In this document: piece by piece, positions 18,478 through 26,970 of the stretch | How the letters are laid out: each line of letters starts with the position of its first letter | Numbering within the stretch: position 1 is the stretch's first letter | Assembly (NCBI GenBank): GCA_026003075.1 | Contig: BPGO01000003.1 | Location: 276,025 to 340,024 of the forward strand | Origin: Fimbriimonadales bacterium | GTDB taxonomy: Bacteria; Armatimonadota; Fimbriimonadia; Fimbriimonadales; GBS-DC | Length of the DNA: 64,000 bases | Reading direction: 5' to 3' | Made by a program: the position numbers and the translations under genes | Notes under the pieces: generated by a model | What the model was told of the DNA's origin: nothing | The model's database searches: none | Seen by the model: the letters and a program-made list of their open reading frames with translations, nothing else

Positions 18478-18645
18478 TCATCCTTTTCTTTTTACTGGCT
18501 CTTTCAATGCCTTTGCGCACGATTTACACACCACTCGCCGTTTCCGAACCGAGGAGAGCTTTGCTATACAAAACACACAGACGGTTCTTTGACAAACCGC
18601 ACACTGCCATCCTATTGGGGTATTCGTTTTGGGGGGGGGATTCAT
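18478..18645 (-). CDS. Small cysteine-rich (zinc-ribbon-like) protein
   Basis: The 55-residue frame from ATG 18645 carries CAVCQRTVCVFC and CKSC, i.e. three CxxC pairs as in small treble-clef or zinc-ribbon proteins, and ends in a basic tail (KEPVKRKG). Residues 3-5 (PPP) are encoded by a run of nine C on the coding strand (18631-18639), so slippage would change the frame right after the start. The ribosome binding site is weak. The gene is divergent from polX and 73 bp away from it. The family is not recognised; a nucleic-acid or metal-binding role is only a guess from the cysteines. Confidence 0.5.
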   Translation of the reverse strand: MNPPPKTNTPIGWQCAVCQRTVCVFCIAKLSSVRKRRVVCKSCAKALKEPVKRKG

Positions 18646-18706
18646 GCTCGGGGCATCTTCTGTGTTCGGATTGTTTTTGTCATGAAACAGCCCCTCAAAC
18701 GGCAGG

Positions 18707-18712
18707 TATAAT
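18707..18712 (+). promoter_or_regulatory. -10 box placed for leaderless polX transcription
   Basis: GGTATAAT ends 6 nt before the polX ATG at 18719, and no Shine-Dalgarno sequence is present. The mRNA is probably leaderless. Confidence 0.65.
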
Positions 18713-18718
18713 CCTGTC

Positions 18719-20437
18719 ATGTCCAACGAGGCAATCGCCCAGCAGCTGCTGGAGCTCGCCGACCTGAGCGATTATGTGGGCGATAGCCCGTACAAGTCGC
18801 GTGCATATCGGCAGGCGGCGCACACCCTCGAAACCCTGCAAACCCCTATTGAAACCCTTGCTGAGGGTGGCGCGAAAGCGTTGGAACAGATCCCAGGCAT
18901 TGGCACGGCGATTGCGGAGAAGATTTTAGCGTACCTCCAGACGGGGGTCATTCCCAAACGCGAACAGTTGCTGCAGCAGGTTCCGCAGGGGATTCTGGAG
19001 GTGATGGCAGTTCCAGGGATCGGTGCGAAGACGGCGCGCCTGCTGCACGAGCAGCTGGGCGTGAGCGACTTACAGAGCCTGCGTCAAGCGCTTCTCAGTG
19101 GTGCGGCAGATCACTTGCTCGGCTCCCAGCGGCGCGAGCGGTTGCTTCGCTTGGTGGAACTTAGGCACAAGTCGCAACGGCGCACACCGCTGGGCTTTGC
19201 CCTCCCACGCGGTCGGGAACTCCTGCAAGCGATCCAGCAACTGGAAGGTGTGCAAAACGCCGTGCTGGGCGGCTCTGCACGGCGCATGCAGGAAGATGTC
19301 GGCGATTTGGACTACCTCGTCGCCACGGAGCAGCCTGAAACAACCCTTGAAGCGTTCGTGCGCCTCCCGCAAATCGCCGATGTGTATGCGCAGGGGGTGC
19401 GCCGGGCACAGGTGTTTCTAAGCGATGGGCTTCAAGTGGATGTGAAGACCGTCCCCCCAATCAGCTGGGGCGCAGGCATGCTCTCGATTACGGGGTCCAA
19501 AGCCCACTCCATTCGTTTGCGCCAGCGCGCCCTTGAGCGCGGACTGAAGCTGAACGAGTACGGCGTGTGGCAAGGCGGAACCTGCATCGCCTCCGACACC
19601 GAAGAAGCCGTCTACGCCGCGCTGGGCTTGCCGTGGATACCGCCACCCCTGCGCGAAGATACAGGCGAAATCGAAGCCGCTGAGCAGGGACGCTTACCGA
19701 ACCTCATCGTGGCAGTGCAGATTCGCGGCGACTTACAAAGCCACTCAAACTGGTCCGATGGGCTTAATACACTGGAAGAGATGGCACAGGCGGCGCACGC
19801 GCTGGGCTATGAATACCTCGCGGTGACCGACCACGCGCACCAGCTCGGCGATGCAAACGACCCCGTCGAGGCGTTCGCACAACGCCAGCGCGCAATCGAA
19901 CAGTTGAATGAGCGGCTTGGCGGACGACCGTACCTCCTGAATGCAATCGAGGTCAACATCCTTGAGGACGGCACGCTGCTTGCACCGGAGCCGATACTCC
20001 GCGCAGCGCAACTGGTGTTGGCGGGTGTTCACGACAACCACGGCATGCCCCCTGAACAGATGACCCAGCGTCTACTGCGGGCGTTAGAGAACCCAGCAGT
20101 GGACATTCTGGCGCACCCGACGGGCAGACGCTACGGCAAACGCCCACCGAACGACGCCGACTGGGAACGCCTCTTCGAGCGCGCCCGCGCACTGGACAAA
20201 GCGGTGGAAATTAACGGCTATCCAACGCGCATGGATCCCCCCACCCCGATTGCACGCATGTTGGTAGAAAGCGGCGCATGGATTAGCCTCGGCACCGACG
20301 CCCACACGGTGCGCGACCTACAGGCGATGGAACTCGCGATCGGGCTAGCACAACGCGCATGGACAACCCCCGAACGCCTCCTCAACACCCGCTCACTCAA
20401 CGAATTGCTCCAGTGGCTGCAAGGCAGGAGGAACTGA
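18719..20437 (+). CDS. polX: DNA polymerase/3'-5' exonuclease PolX
   Basis: This is a family X DNA polymerase with a C-terminal PHP phosphoesterase, acting in gap filling and base-excision repair. Helix-hairpin-helix motifs lie at about residues 50-125 (EQIPGIGTAIAEKIL and MAVPGIGAKTARLL). The nucleotidyltransferase core has GGSARRMQEDVGDLDYLV, with Asp195 and Asp197 as metal ligands. The PHP domain starts near residue 338 with DLQSHSNWSDG; Gln in place of the first His is common in PolX. It continues with AVTDHAHQL, ANEVN-like AIEVNILEDG, DILAHPTGR and SLGTDAHT. At 572 residues it has the usual length. The gene overlaps the following small gene by one base (TGATG), so the two are translationally coupled. 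Confidence 0.95.
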   Translation: MSNEAIAQQLLELADLSDYVGDSPYKSRAYRQAAHTLETLQTPIETLAEGGAKALEQIPGIGTAIAEKILAYLQTGVIPKREQLLQQVPQGILEVMAVPGIGAKTARLLHEQLGVSDLQSLRQALLSGAADHLLGSQRRERLLRLVELRHKSQRRTPLGFALPRGRELLQAIQQLEGVQNAVLGGSARRMQEDVGDLDYLVATEQPETTLEAFVRLPQIADVYAQGVRRAQVFLSDGLQVDVKTVPPISWGAGMLSITGSKAHSIRLRQRALERGLKLNEYGVWQGGTCIASDTEEAVYAALGLPWIPPPLREDTGEIEAAEQGRLPNLIVAVQIRGDLQSHSNWSDGLNTLEEMAQAAHALGYEYLAVTDHAHQLGDANDPVEAFAQRQRAIEQLNERLGGRPYLLNAIEVNILEDGTLLAPEPILRAAQLVLAGVHDNHGMPPEQMTQRLLRALENPAVDILAHPTGRRYGKRPPNDADWERLFERARALDKAVEINGYPTRMDPPTPIARMLVESGAWISLGTDAHTVRDLQAMELAIGLAQRAWTTPERLLNTRSLNELLQWLQGRRN

Positions 20438-20676
20438 TGACGATTCGTGCGTTTGTGGATCGAATCGAGACCACCCAAGAGGGCAACGCGCTCGCGGTGC
20501 TGCTCATTCGCCGTGCGGAGGGCGAGTATCTGCAGTGGCTTTGCCCGCTCGAGTGGCTGCCTCCGGGCACGCGCGAGGGCGATTGGCTCCGCATGGAGTT
20601 TGCACCCGACGCCGAAACACGCGCCGAAATGCGCAGCGAAATCGAGTCGCTCCTGCAGGAACTGCAAGGCGAATAG
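20437..20676 (+). CDS. DUF3006-like small protein
   Basis: The ATG at 20437 overlaps the polX stop (TGATG) and has AGGAGG 5-10 nt upstream, so it is certainly cotranscribed with polX. The 79-residue product begins TIRAFVDRIE, continues with ALAVLLIRRAEG and CPLEWLPPGTREGDWLRMEF, and ends in a helical tail. This order (a VDR-E start, a beta hairpin, and an LP-G-REGD-L motif) matches the DUF3006 family, small beta-barrel proteins often found beside ComEC-like hydrolases. The molecular function is unknown. Confidence 0.75.
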   Translation: MTIRAFVDRIETTQEGNALAVLLIRRAEGEYLQWLCPLEWLPPGTREGDWLRMEFAPDAETRAEMRSEIESLLQELQGE

Positions 20677-20694
20677 GTTCCATACTTTATCGGG

Positions 20695-20700
20695 TATAAT
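20695..20700 (+). promoter_or_regulatory. -10 box upstream of the DUF1015 gene
   Basis: GGGTATAAT ends 100 nt before the DUF1015 ATG, leaving a leader of about 93 nt with no obvious riboswitch fold. Confidence 0.5.
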
Positions 20701-20800
20701 TGCGCCGTCCTGCAGTGGAAGGGAATCTCCGTCAATTCACCTTCTATCCACCAGGCGATATTGAGGCACATCCTATCGTGTTGCGAAGGAGCAGATACCT

Positions 20801-22021
20801 ATGGCAATCGTGAGAGCCTTTCGAGCGACTCGGTTCGCGCGACTGATTCCCGAAGTGGTCGCCCCGCCGTATGATGTGATCGACGAATCGCTGCGTGCCG
20901 ACCTGGCAGAGCGGAACCCGTATAATATCGTTCATTTAACCCTCCCGCAAGGGGGCGAGCAGCGCTATGAAAACGCCGCGCGCCTGTTGCAACACTGGCT
21001 TGCCGAGGGCGTGCTGCAACAAGATAACGAACCCGCGATCTACCGATATACCCAGCGGTTTTTCGACCCGCTGACCCAAACCTACCGCACCCGCACCGGG
21101 TACTTCGTGCTGCTGCACACGGAACCTTACGAAAAGGGCGTCGTGTTGCCCCACGAACAGACCTTCCCCGGTGTCAAGGAAGACCGTTTCCGCCTGCTGC
21201 AAGCGACGCGCACCCACTTGGAGACGATTTTCGGGCTGTTCGAAAACACCCCCGCGTTCCAAAAGGCGATTGCCGATGCACTGTGGGAGCCGATTGCGCA
21301 GGTGGAGGGCGAGGGGCTTTTTGAGGGCAACGCCCACAGGTTGGAGCGCATCACAAATCCCGTACAGGTGATGCATTTCGAGCGTGCGTTCGAGAGTGCC
21401 CGCGTTTGGATTGCCGACGGGCATCATCGATACGAGACGGCGTTGCGTTTCGGGCAGACCTATGGAACCGACGGCTCGCCCGAACGGTTCTTGCCCATCT
21501 TGCTGGTTCCGCTGGACGACCCAGGTCTGGTGATTTTGCCGACTCATCGCATGCTCTCGGAACTGCCTCCCGGTTCCCCCCACGATTGGCAGGCGCGTCT
21601 GAGCGAGGAATTCGAGGTCGAGGCGGTCGCCCCCGAAACCGTCGTGAGCCAGATGGCGCAGTATGGCGGCGAGGCGATAGGGTTCGTGTGGCGCGAGGGC
21701 GCGTGGCTCATCCGTCCCAAAGCCTACCCGCCTGTGTCGGGTCAGCCCGACGCGCTGACCCGACTCGACTCGTGGGTGCTGCACGCGCGCGTGATGCCCG
21801 CATTAGGCTATCAGGAGCCTTCGAAAACCTACACCCGCTCGGCGGAAGAGGCGATTGAGGCGGTACGCACGAACAAGGCGCAGGCGGCGTTCCTGCTGAA
21901 CCCACCCCCACTAAGCGCCCTGCAACAGATTGCCAGCGCAGGCGGCAAAATGCCCCACAAGTCCACCTACTTCCATCCGAAAGTCCTCTCAGGGCTGATT
22001 CTATGGCAGGTGAAAGCATGA
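20801..22021 (+). CDS. DUF1015 family protein
   Basis: The start ATG at 20801 has AAGGAG about 10 nt upstream. The family signature is plain: FRATRFARLIPEVVAPPYDVI near the N-terminus, NPYNIVHLTLP at about residue 43, the central GVVLPHEQTFPGVKEDRFRL and WIADGHHRYETAL at about residue 205, and the C-terminal AAFLLNPPPLSALQQIASAGGKMPHKSTYFHPK. Length, 406 aa, is normal. DUF1015 proteins are widespread and usually found near serine or other amino-acid metabolism genes, but the biochemical role is not settled. The stop overlaps the kdsB start (ATGA), so the two genes form an operon. Confidence 0.9.
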   Translation: MAIVRAFRATRFARLIPEVVAPPYDVIDESLRADLAERNPYNIVHLTLPQGGEQRYENAARLLQHWLAEGVLQQDNEPAIYRYTQRFFDPLTQTYRTRTGYFVLLHTEPYEKGVVLPHEQTFPGVKEDRFRLLQATRTHLETIFGLFENTPAFQKAIADALWEPIAQVEGEGLFEGNAHRLERITNPVQVMHFERAFESARVWIADGHHRYETALRFGQTYGTDGSPERFLPILLVPLDDPGLVILPTHRMLSELPPGSPHDWQARLSEEFEVEAVAPETVVSQMAQYGGEAIGFVWREGAWLIRPKAYPPVSGQPDALTRLDSWVLHARVMPALGYQEPSKTYTRSAEEAIEAVRTNKAQAAFLLNPPPLSALQQIASAGGKMPHKSTYFHPKVLSGLILWQVKA

Positions 22022-22749
22022 AGGTCATCGGGGTCATCCCTGCGCGCTTGGCAGCCACGCGCTTGCCCAACAAACCGCTGCTCGACATCGCCGGGAAACC
22101 GATGGTACAGTGGGTGTGGGAGCGCGCGCGTCAGGCGCGCTCCCTGCACGCGATTTACATCGCCACGCCCGACCCCGAAATCGTGGCGGTCGCCGAATCG
22201 TTTGGCGCACAGGCGATGCTCACCAGCCACGCCCACCGCTCAGGCACCGACCGCATGGCGGAAGTCGCCCGACGCACCGACGGCGAAATCTATGTGAACA
22301 TTCAAGGCGATGAACCCCTGCTCAACCCTGAGGCGATCGACCGCGCCGTGCAGCCCCTGCTCGACGACCCCAGCGTGATGATGAGTAGCCTCTACTGCCA
22401 CGCCAAACCGGAAGACTATGAAACGCCCAGCGTGGTGAAGGTGGTCGTCGATTGCAACGGCGACGCGCTCTATTTCTCCCGATCACGTATCCCGTACCCA
22501 CGCGAGACCACTGAGACGCCTGTACTGCGCCATATCGGGCTGTATGTATTCCGCAAGCCACTGCTGCTCGAATACGCGCAGTGGGAGCCGACCCCGCTGG
22601 AGCGCACGGAGATGCTCGAGCAACTGCGCGTGCTGGAACACGGCTACAAGATCCGAATGGTCTACTTCGAACACCCGTCAATAGCGGTGGATACAGAAAC
22701 CGATTTGCAGCGTGTACGGGCGATTTTGGCAAGCGATGGCTCGATATAG
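22018..22749 (+). CDS. kdsB: 3-deoxy-manno-octulosonate cytidylyltransferase
   Basis: KdsB activates Kdo to CMP-Kdo for the lipopolysaccharide core, so this organism probably has an LPS-bearing outer membrane. The start is set at the ATG of MKVIGVIPARLAATRLPNKPL, the canonical KdsB N-terminus. That ATG overlaps the upstream stop by 4 bp, and a longer in-frame start inside the DUF1015 gene is unlikely. Other motifs are the nucleotide-binding NIQGDEPL, VKVVVDCNGDALYFSRSRIPYPR, HIGLYVFRK and ETDLQRV. At 243 residues the size is as expected (E. coli 248). The last 88 bp overlap the apbE gene on the other strand. Confidence 0.95.
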   Translation: MKVIGVIPARLAATRLPNKPLLDIAGKPMVQWVWERARQARSLHAIYIATPDPEIVAVAESFGAQAMLTSHAHRSGTDRMAEVARRTDGEIYVNIQGDEPLLNPEAIDRAVQPLLDDPSVMMSSLYCHAKPEDYETPSVVKVVVDCNGDALYFSRSRIPYPRETTETPVLRHIGLYVFRKPLLLEYAQWEPTPLERTEMLEQLRVLEHGYKIRMVYFEHPSIAVDTETDLQRVRAILASDGSI

Positions 22750-23531
22750 ACGGCGGTACTCAGTGCGTCGCACAGAATCGGGTCGTCCCCAATCACAACA
22801 GCAGGAGGGCGTGAAGGCGCAGGATAGCCTGTGCGCGGATCGATAATATGCCCGTAGCGCACGCCGTCCACCTCGAAATAGCGCTCCGTGTCGCCCGAGA
22901 CGCCGACAGCAGAATCGCGTAGGAGCGTTTCGCTGCCGTCGGGCATTCGGAACTGCCAGCCCTCCGCGTTGGGCGGCGCACCCAGCGCATACACCGTGCT
23001 ACCCCCCGAATCGATAAGCGCACTCGCCACCCCCAGCGAGCGCAGAAGCCGTACGCACTGCGCAATTGCCCAGCCCTTCCCAATCGCACCAAAACTCAGC
23101 TCCACACACGGCAGCGCATAGTAGACCCACCGCCCTTCAGGCTCCAGCAGCACCAGCTCCATTCCCACGCACGGGAGCATCTCCTCAATCGCCTCGCGGG
23201 TAGGGACACGGAACTGCTTATCCACAAATCCCCACAGGCGCAGTAGAGGCGTCACGGTGGGGTCAAACGCGCCCCCTGTGAGATCATAAAGCGATTTGCA
23301 TGTCTGCAACAGTTGGAACAGTTCTGGCTCCACGCGCACAGGGTGCTGATGCGCATGAGCATTTAGATAACATAGGTCGCTATCGGGCAAGTAGAGGCTG
23401 AGTTGGTGTTCGAGGCGTTGTGTCTCTTCGCGTAGCGCGCCCGCGATCGACTCTGCTGTCCGCGCATTGTCTTCGGGGAGGTGCACAGCGAACTCGGTGC
23501 CCATCGCACGCCAGCGGAAAACGAACATCAT
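22662..23531 (-). CDS. apbE: FAD:protein FMN transferase
   Basis: ApbE attaches FMN covalently to Thr or Ser of target flavoproteins outside the cytoplasm. Recognisable segments are RAMGTEFAVHL near the start, TGGAFDPTVTPLLRLWGF, SFGAIGKGWAIAQ (the conserved G-KG), SALIDSGGSTVYALG, RYGHIIDPRTGYPAP and CDALSTAVYI. The ATG pair at 23531-23526 gives a product without an obvious signal peptide; frames further upstream reach only unsupported codons. The C-terminal 28 residues (from about SLAKIARTRCK) are read from the antisense of kdsB and do not look like the usual family end, so the original 3' end may have been replaced. The flavoprotein target is not in the window. Confidence 0.85.
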   Translation of the reverse strand: MMFVFRWRAMGTEFAVHLPEDNARTAESIAGALREETQRLEHQLSLYLPDSDLCYLNAHAHQHPVRVEPELFQLLQTCKSLYDLTGGAFDPTVTPLLRLWGFVDKQFRVPTREAIEEMLPCVGMELVLLEPEGRWVYYALPCVELSFGAIGKGWAIAQCVRLLRSLGVASALIDSGGSTVYALGAPPNAEGWQFRMPDGSETLLRDSAVGVSGDTERYFEVDGVRYGHIIDPRTGYPAPSRPPAVVIGDDPILCDALSTAVYIEPSLAKIARTRCKSVSVSTAIDGCSK

Positions 23532-23616
23532 AGGGAGTGTACCCGAACCCGCCGCGCAGGGGCAAACGATCCCCCGGTCGTAAATCGCATTCACCCCAAC
23601 GCCTCAACACGCGAGG

Positions 23617-23622
23617 TACAAT
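23617..23622 (+). promoter_or_regulatory. -10 box placed for leaderless transcription of the glycosidase gene
   Basis: GGTACAAT ends 7 nt before the ATG at 23630, with no ribosome binding site between. Confidence 0.55.
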
Positions 23623-23629
23623 TCCCTTG

Positions 23630-25087
23630 ATGCGAGCAACCTATCGTGTGCGCCTATGGGCGTTGCTGTGTGGGCTGCTGTGGGCGCTTGCGCCTGCGTT
23701 GCAGCAACCCCCTGTTGAAAAGATCGAAAAGCGTATTAGCCCTCATCTGGTGCTCTTTCAGGAGATTTCCACCAATCCACCGCTTGCCATTCAGGGCGTG
23801 CGAATTACCCCTGCGCGGGCGGTCAGTTTTCATGCAACCCTTGGCAATGATGTGATAGCGACCGAAGGCGCGCTGCGTGGGCGCGAGCTCCCGAGCCGTA
23901 TGGCGTGGCGTCATCGCGCCGTTGCTGCTATCAACGCCGACTTTTTCGATGGGGGCGACCCCTTAGGGCTGTGTATCGTGAACGGTGAGCTGGTCAGCGA
24001 GCCGTTTCCGAGCAGACCCAGTGTCGGCTGGATGGCAACCGGTCAGGTGGTGATGGGCGACCCGACCCTCGATGCGGATATCACGCGCCCCGATGGCGCC
24101 AAACAGGCGATTACGGGCATCAATCGCGTTGCGAAAGCGGGAGGCGACCTGGTGTTGTTCACGCCGTTCTATGGCACGACCGCGCAGGCGGCGGCGTCGG
24201 GCGTCGTAGCGGTATTAGAGGCGTTGCCGCGTCCGGTGCGTGTGGGGGCGCAGTTGCAAGCGGTGGTGCGTGAAGTGCGTGAAGGCGTCAGCGCACCCAT
24301 CCCATCCACAGGCGGCGCACTGATCGGCACGGGCACAGCGGCAGAATTCTTGCGCACCCTGAAGCCGGGCGACCGCATCGTGATTCGCGTGGATTTGCAA
24401 GGCGATGGCGCGCCCCGGTGGCGCTCGGTTCAGGAAGCCGTCGCAGGCGGACCATGGCTGATACGCAACGGCAAGATTCTGGCTCCGAACGAACAGGGAG
24501 GCGGGTTCAATCAGCAAACCTTTGTCGAGCGGCGTCATCCCCGCAGCGCCGTCGGGCGCACAGCGCAAGGCGAGGTCATCTGGATTACGGTGGACGGACG
24601 TCAACCCCACAGTCAGGGCGCCACGCTCAGCGAACTCGCGCAGATACTGGCGCGCTACGGCGCGGTGGACGCGATTAATCTGGATGGCGGCGGCTCTTCT
24701 GCTTTGGTCGTGCGTAATCTCGTTGTGAACAGCCCGTCTGACGGGACAGAGCGTCCCGTCGCTAACGCATGGCTGGTCTACGACGACGCACAACGCCCCA
24801 CCTTGCCACGCTACACCGATTATCGCATCGAGCCACCCCAAGCTTCCTTGAAAGTCGGCGAGCAAATCCGCTTCCGCGTGATGCGTGGCGATCAGGCGAT
24901 TTCCACTTGGGAAGCGGTATGGGGCGCGAACGGGTTGGGGTTCATCGACCAATGGGGGCGGTTCCGCGCGTTACGCCCAGGACGCGGCGTGGTGAGCGCC
25001 TATGTGGATGGACAGTGGTTGCACGCCCCCGTGGAAGTTGTGGGCGAGATACCTACGCAAAATGGAAACAACGCTGGGAATCCGTAG
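23630..25087 (+). CDS. Secreted phosphodiester glycosidase (NAGPA-like) family protein
   Basis: The start ATG at 23630 opens a signal peptide (RVRLWALLCGLLWALAPALQ). The central domain, about residues 85-385, has the NAGPA/DUF2233 landmarks: AVAAINADFFDGGDPLG, RHPRSAVGRTAQGEVIWITV and the conserved INLDGGGSSALVV. These hydrolyse sugar phosphodiester bonds in the family's characterised members. The last 90 residues form a bacterial Ig-like module (PPQASLKVGEQIRF...WGRFRALRPGRGVVSA), probably for surface attachment. At 485 residues it is a two-domain exported enzyme. Its stop lies one base from the tRNA-Cys gene on the opposite strand. The natural substrate, perhaps a wall or exopolysaccharide phosphodiester, is unknown. 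Confidence 0.85.
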   Translation: MRATYRVRLWALLCGLLWALAPALQQPPVEKIEKRISPHLVLFQEISTNPPLAIQGVRITPARAVSFHATLGNDVIATEGALRGRELPSRMAWRHRAVAAINADFFDGGDPLGLCIVNGELVSEPFPSRPSVGWMATGQVVMGDPTLDADITRPDGAKQAITGINRVAKAGGDLVLFTPFYGTTAQAAASGVVAVLEALPRPVRVGAQLQAVVREVREGVSAPIPSTGGALIGTGTAAEFLRTLKPGDRIVIRVDLQGDGAPRWRSVQEAVAGGPWLIRNGKILAPNEQGGGFNQQTFVERRHPRSAVGRTAQGEVIWITVDGRQPHSQGATLSELAQILARYGAVDAINLDGGGSSALVVRNLVVNSPSDGTERPVANAWLVYDDAQRPTLPRYTDYRIEPPQASLKVGEQIRFRVMRGDQAISTWEAVWGANGLGFIDQWGRFRALRPGRGVVSAYVDGQWLHAPVEVVGEIPTQNGNNAGNP

Positions 25088-25088
25088 T

Positions 25089-25164
25089 TGGAGGCGCCGG
25101 TGGGAATCGAACCCACGAATAAGGGTTTTGCAGACCCTCCCCTTGGCCACTTGGGTACGGCGCC
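25089..25164 (-). tRNA. tRNA-Cys (GCA)
   Basis: On the minus strand a full cloverleaf can be drawn: acceptor GGCGCCG/CGGCGCC, a D-arm, an anticodon arm AGGGT-CTGCAAA-ACCCT with anticodon GCA, and a T-arm GTGGG-TTCGATT-CCCAC. The discriminator base is U73, the known cysteine identity element, and CCA is encoded. Without CCA the gene is 25092-25164 (73 nt). A TATAAT on the same strand at 25176-25181 lies 11 nt before the 5' end. Confidence 0.97.
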
Positions 25165-25236
25165 CCGACGACCCAATTATACCCCAAATCGATCCCTTGC
25201 GTTTCAAGAGGTGCGGGGCAGAACTAATAAAAAGGA

Positions 25237-25271
25237 GGGTGGCAGTGAAAGGAGAGCAAAGCCTGCCACCC
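25237..25271. repeat. 9-bp inverted repeat upstream of the MacB-like gene
   Basis: GGGTGGCAG at 25237-25245 pairs with CTGCCACCC at 25263-25271 around a purine-rich 17-nt loop. The rest of the 25165-25403 gap holds no gene I can support. A leader structure or terminator is possible. Confidence 0.45.
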
Positions 25272-25403
25272 CCAAGGAAGGAAGGTGAACTCGTTCCCAA
25301 TTAATATTATGGCACATCGGTCTCAAAAATTAATACCCTGCCGCAGGATTTGTCCCGAATTTCAGGAGCGAGTCGCAATTTCTTTCACTTAGGAATACGA
25401 ACG

Positions 25404-26609
25404 ATGCTGAAAAAAAGTTTCCAAGCGGCGTTAGAATCGATCTGGATGACCCCACGGCGCACTTTGCTGAGTGGTTTGGGGATGACGGTCGGCGTGGCGG
25501 CGATTGTGGTGCTGGTCTCGCTGGGCAAGGGGGTACAGCGGGATGTGGTCGCGCAGGTGGAGGCGTTGGGGGTCAATCTCGTGATTGTGTTGCCGGGCAG
25601 GCTTAGCCCCGAAAACCCGTTCAACCCGATGAGCTTCATCGGGCTGAGTACCCTCCGTGAGAGCGATGTCGCTGCCGTGATGCAGGTTCCCGGAGTGCGA
25701 CGGGTCGCACCGATTATGTTCGTCGCGGGCGGCGCGCAACGGGGCGACCGCTGGGCCGATGCGGCGCTGATTCTGGGCACCACACCCGAATGGTTCCAAA
25801 TGCGCCCGCATACGCTCAAATATGGACGCGCCTTCACCGCCAGCGAAGCGGAGCAGTTCGTCTGTGTTTTAGGTCCGAAGCCTGCTGAGCAACTGTTTGG
25901 CGCGGCGAACCCTGTCGGTCAACAAGTGCTGTTGAACGGGAAGCCGTTCCGTGTGATTGGCGTCACGGCGGAAGACACAAGCCGTTCGCTCTTTGGAAGC
26001 GGTGGATTCGAGTTCGCTATCTATGCTCCCATCCGCGCCCTGCAACGCGCGATGGGCAGCCAGCAGATTCACCGCGTGATTGCCCAAACGGCGCCTGATG
26101 TCGATCCAGCGCAAATCCAGGCGCAGATTAAGGCAGCGGTACTACGCAGCCATGGAGGGAGCGAGGATTTCTCGGTGCTGACTCAGGAAGAGCTGCTCAG
26201 CCGCCTGTTTACGCTGCTGCAGATTGTGTCGGTCGCGCTCACGGGGATTACTTCTATTGCGCTGGTGGTAGGCGGGATTGGCGTGATGAATGTGATGCTG
26301 ATGAGCGTGACGGAGCGCGTGCGGGAAATCGGGATCCGCAAGACGGTCGGGGCACAGCAGCGCGATATCTTTTGGCAGTTTCTGATGGAGGCGTTGCTCA
26401 TCGCGCTCATCGGTGGGGCGATGGGCGTGTTGCTGGGCTGGGGCGTGTGTGCGCTCATCGATCGGCTGACGGTGTTAACCCCACTTGTAACGGGAGAGAC
26501 CGTCGCGCTGGCGCTGTCGGTGTGTGGGCTGGTGGGACTAATTTTCGGCGTGTTGCCTGCCTACCGCGCCGCGCGCAAGGACCCCGTGGAGGCGTTGCGC
26601 TATGAGTAG
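25404..26609 (+). CDS. MacB-like ABC transporter permease
   Basis: The ATG at 25404 (MLKKSFQAALESIWMTPRRTLLSGLG) starts the classic MacB_PCD plus FtsX layout: one membrane helix at about 20-42, an extracytoplasmic domain of about 220 residues, and three helices at about 275-400 ending with the YRAARKDPVEALRYE motif that closes MacB and LolC-type permeases. The mechanotransmission family couples ATP use in the cytoplasm to movements outside the membrane. No ATP-binding partner or membrane-fusion protein gene is adjacent, so the partner must be elsewhere. Its stop abuts the stop of the convergent HPt gene with no spacer. Confidence 0.88.
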   Translation: MLKKSFQAALESIWMTPRRTLLSGLGMTVGVAAIVVLVSLGKGVQRDVVAQVEALGVNLVIVLPGRLSPENPFNPMSFIGLSTLRESDVAAVMQVPGVRRVAPIMFVAGGAQRGDRWADAALILGTTPEWFQMRPHTLKYGRAFTASEAEQFVCVLGPKPAEQLFGAANPVGQQVLLNGKPFRVIGVTAEDTSRSLFGSGGFEFAIYAPIRALQRAMGSQQIHRVIAQTAPDVDPAQIQAQIKAAVLRSHGGSEDFSVLTQEELLSRLFTLLQIVSVALTGITSIALVVGGIGVMNVMLMSVTERVREIGIRKTVGAQQRDIFWQFLMEALLIALIGGAMGVLLGWGVCALIDRLTVLTPLVTGETVALALSVCGLVGLIFGVLPAYRAARKDPVEALRYE

Positions 26610-26939
26610 CTATGCTGCCCGTTGCTGGAGGTAAGTCGCCAGCGTCTCCCAATACGCTTTGAGCCGTTGGAGCGCGTCGGGCGCGTCGGACAGATTACCC
26701 TGCTTGCCTGCCTGCTCCAACACCAGAGCAATCGCGGCGAACTCGTCCGCGCCGACGGCACGGGCGCTGCCCTTGAGCGTATGCGCCGCTTTGCCCAGCG
26801 TGTCGGCATCGCCCTGTGCCACTGCCGACTCAATTTCGCTCATCAGGCTGGGGGTCTGCGCTAAAAAGTCGCCCAGCAACTCCGCGATGAACTCCTCATC
26901 GCCCCCTGTTATCTCATGCAAGTAATCGTAATTGAGCAT
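26610..26939 (-). CDS. Histidine phosphotransfer (HPt) protein
   Basis: This 109-residue all-helical protein carries AAHTLKGSARAVGA with phospho-acceptor His53, the HPt signature. The start is MLNYDYLHEITGGDEEFIAE, also typical of HPt helix A. It lies 31 bp downstream of the hybrid kinase gene on the same strand, so it very likely receives phosphate from that kinase's receiver domain and passes it to a response regulator located elsewhere. No output regulator is present in the neighbourhood. Confidence 0.93.
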   Translation of the reverse strand: MLNYDYLHEITGGDEEFIAELLGDFLAQTPSLMSEIESAVAQGDADTLGKAAHTLKGSARAVGADEFAAIALVLEQAGKQGNLSDAPDALQRLKAYWETLATYLQQRAA

Positions 26940-26970
26940 GTTCGACCTCCTATTCGTGTGGGGTTGTATT

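Noticed and set aside
25089-25164. tRNA-Sec
   Set aside because: The anticodon is GCA, the T-arm and acceptor have normal lengths, and U73 marks it as tRNA-Cys.
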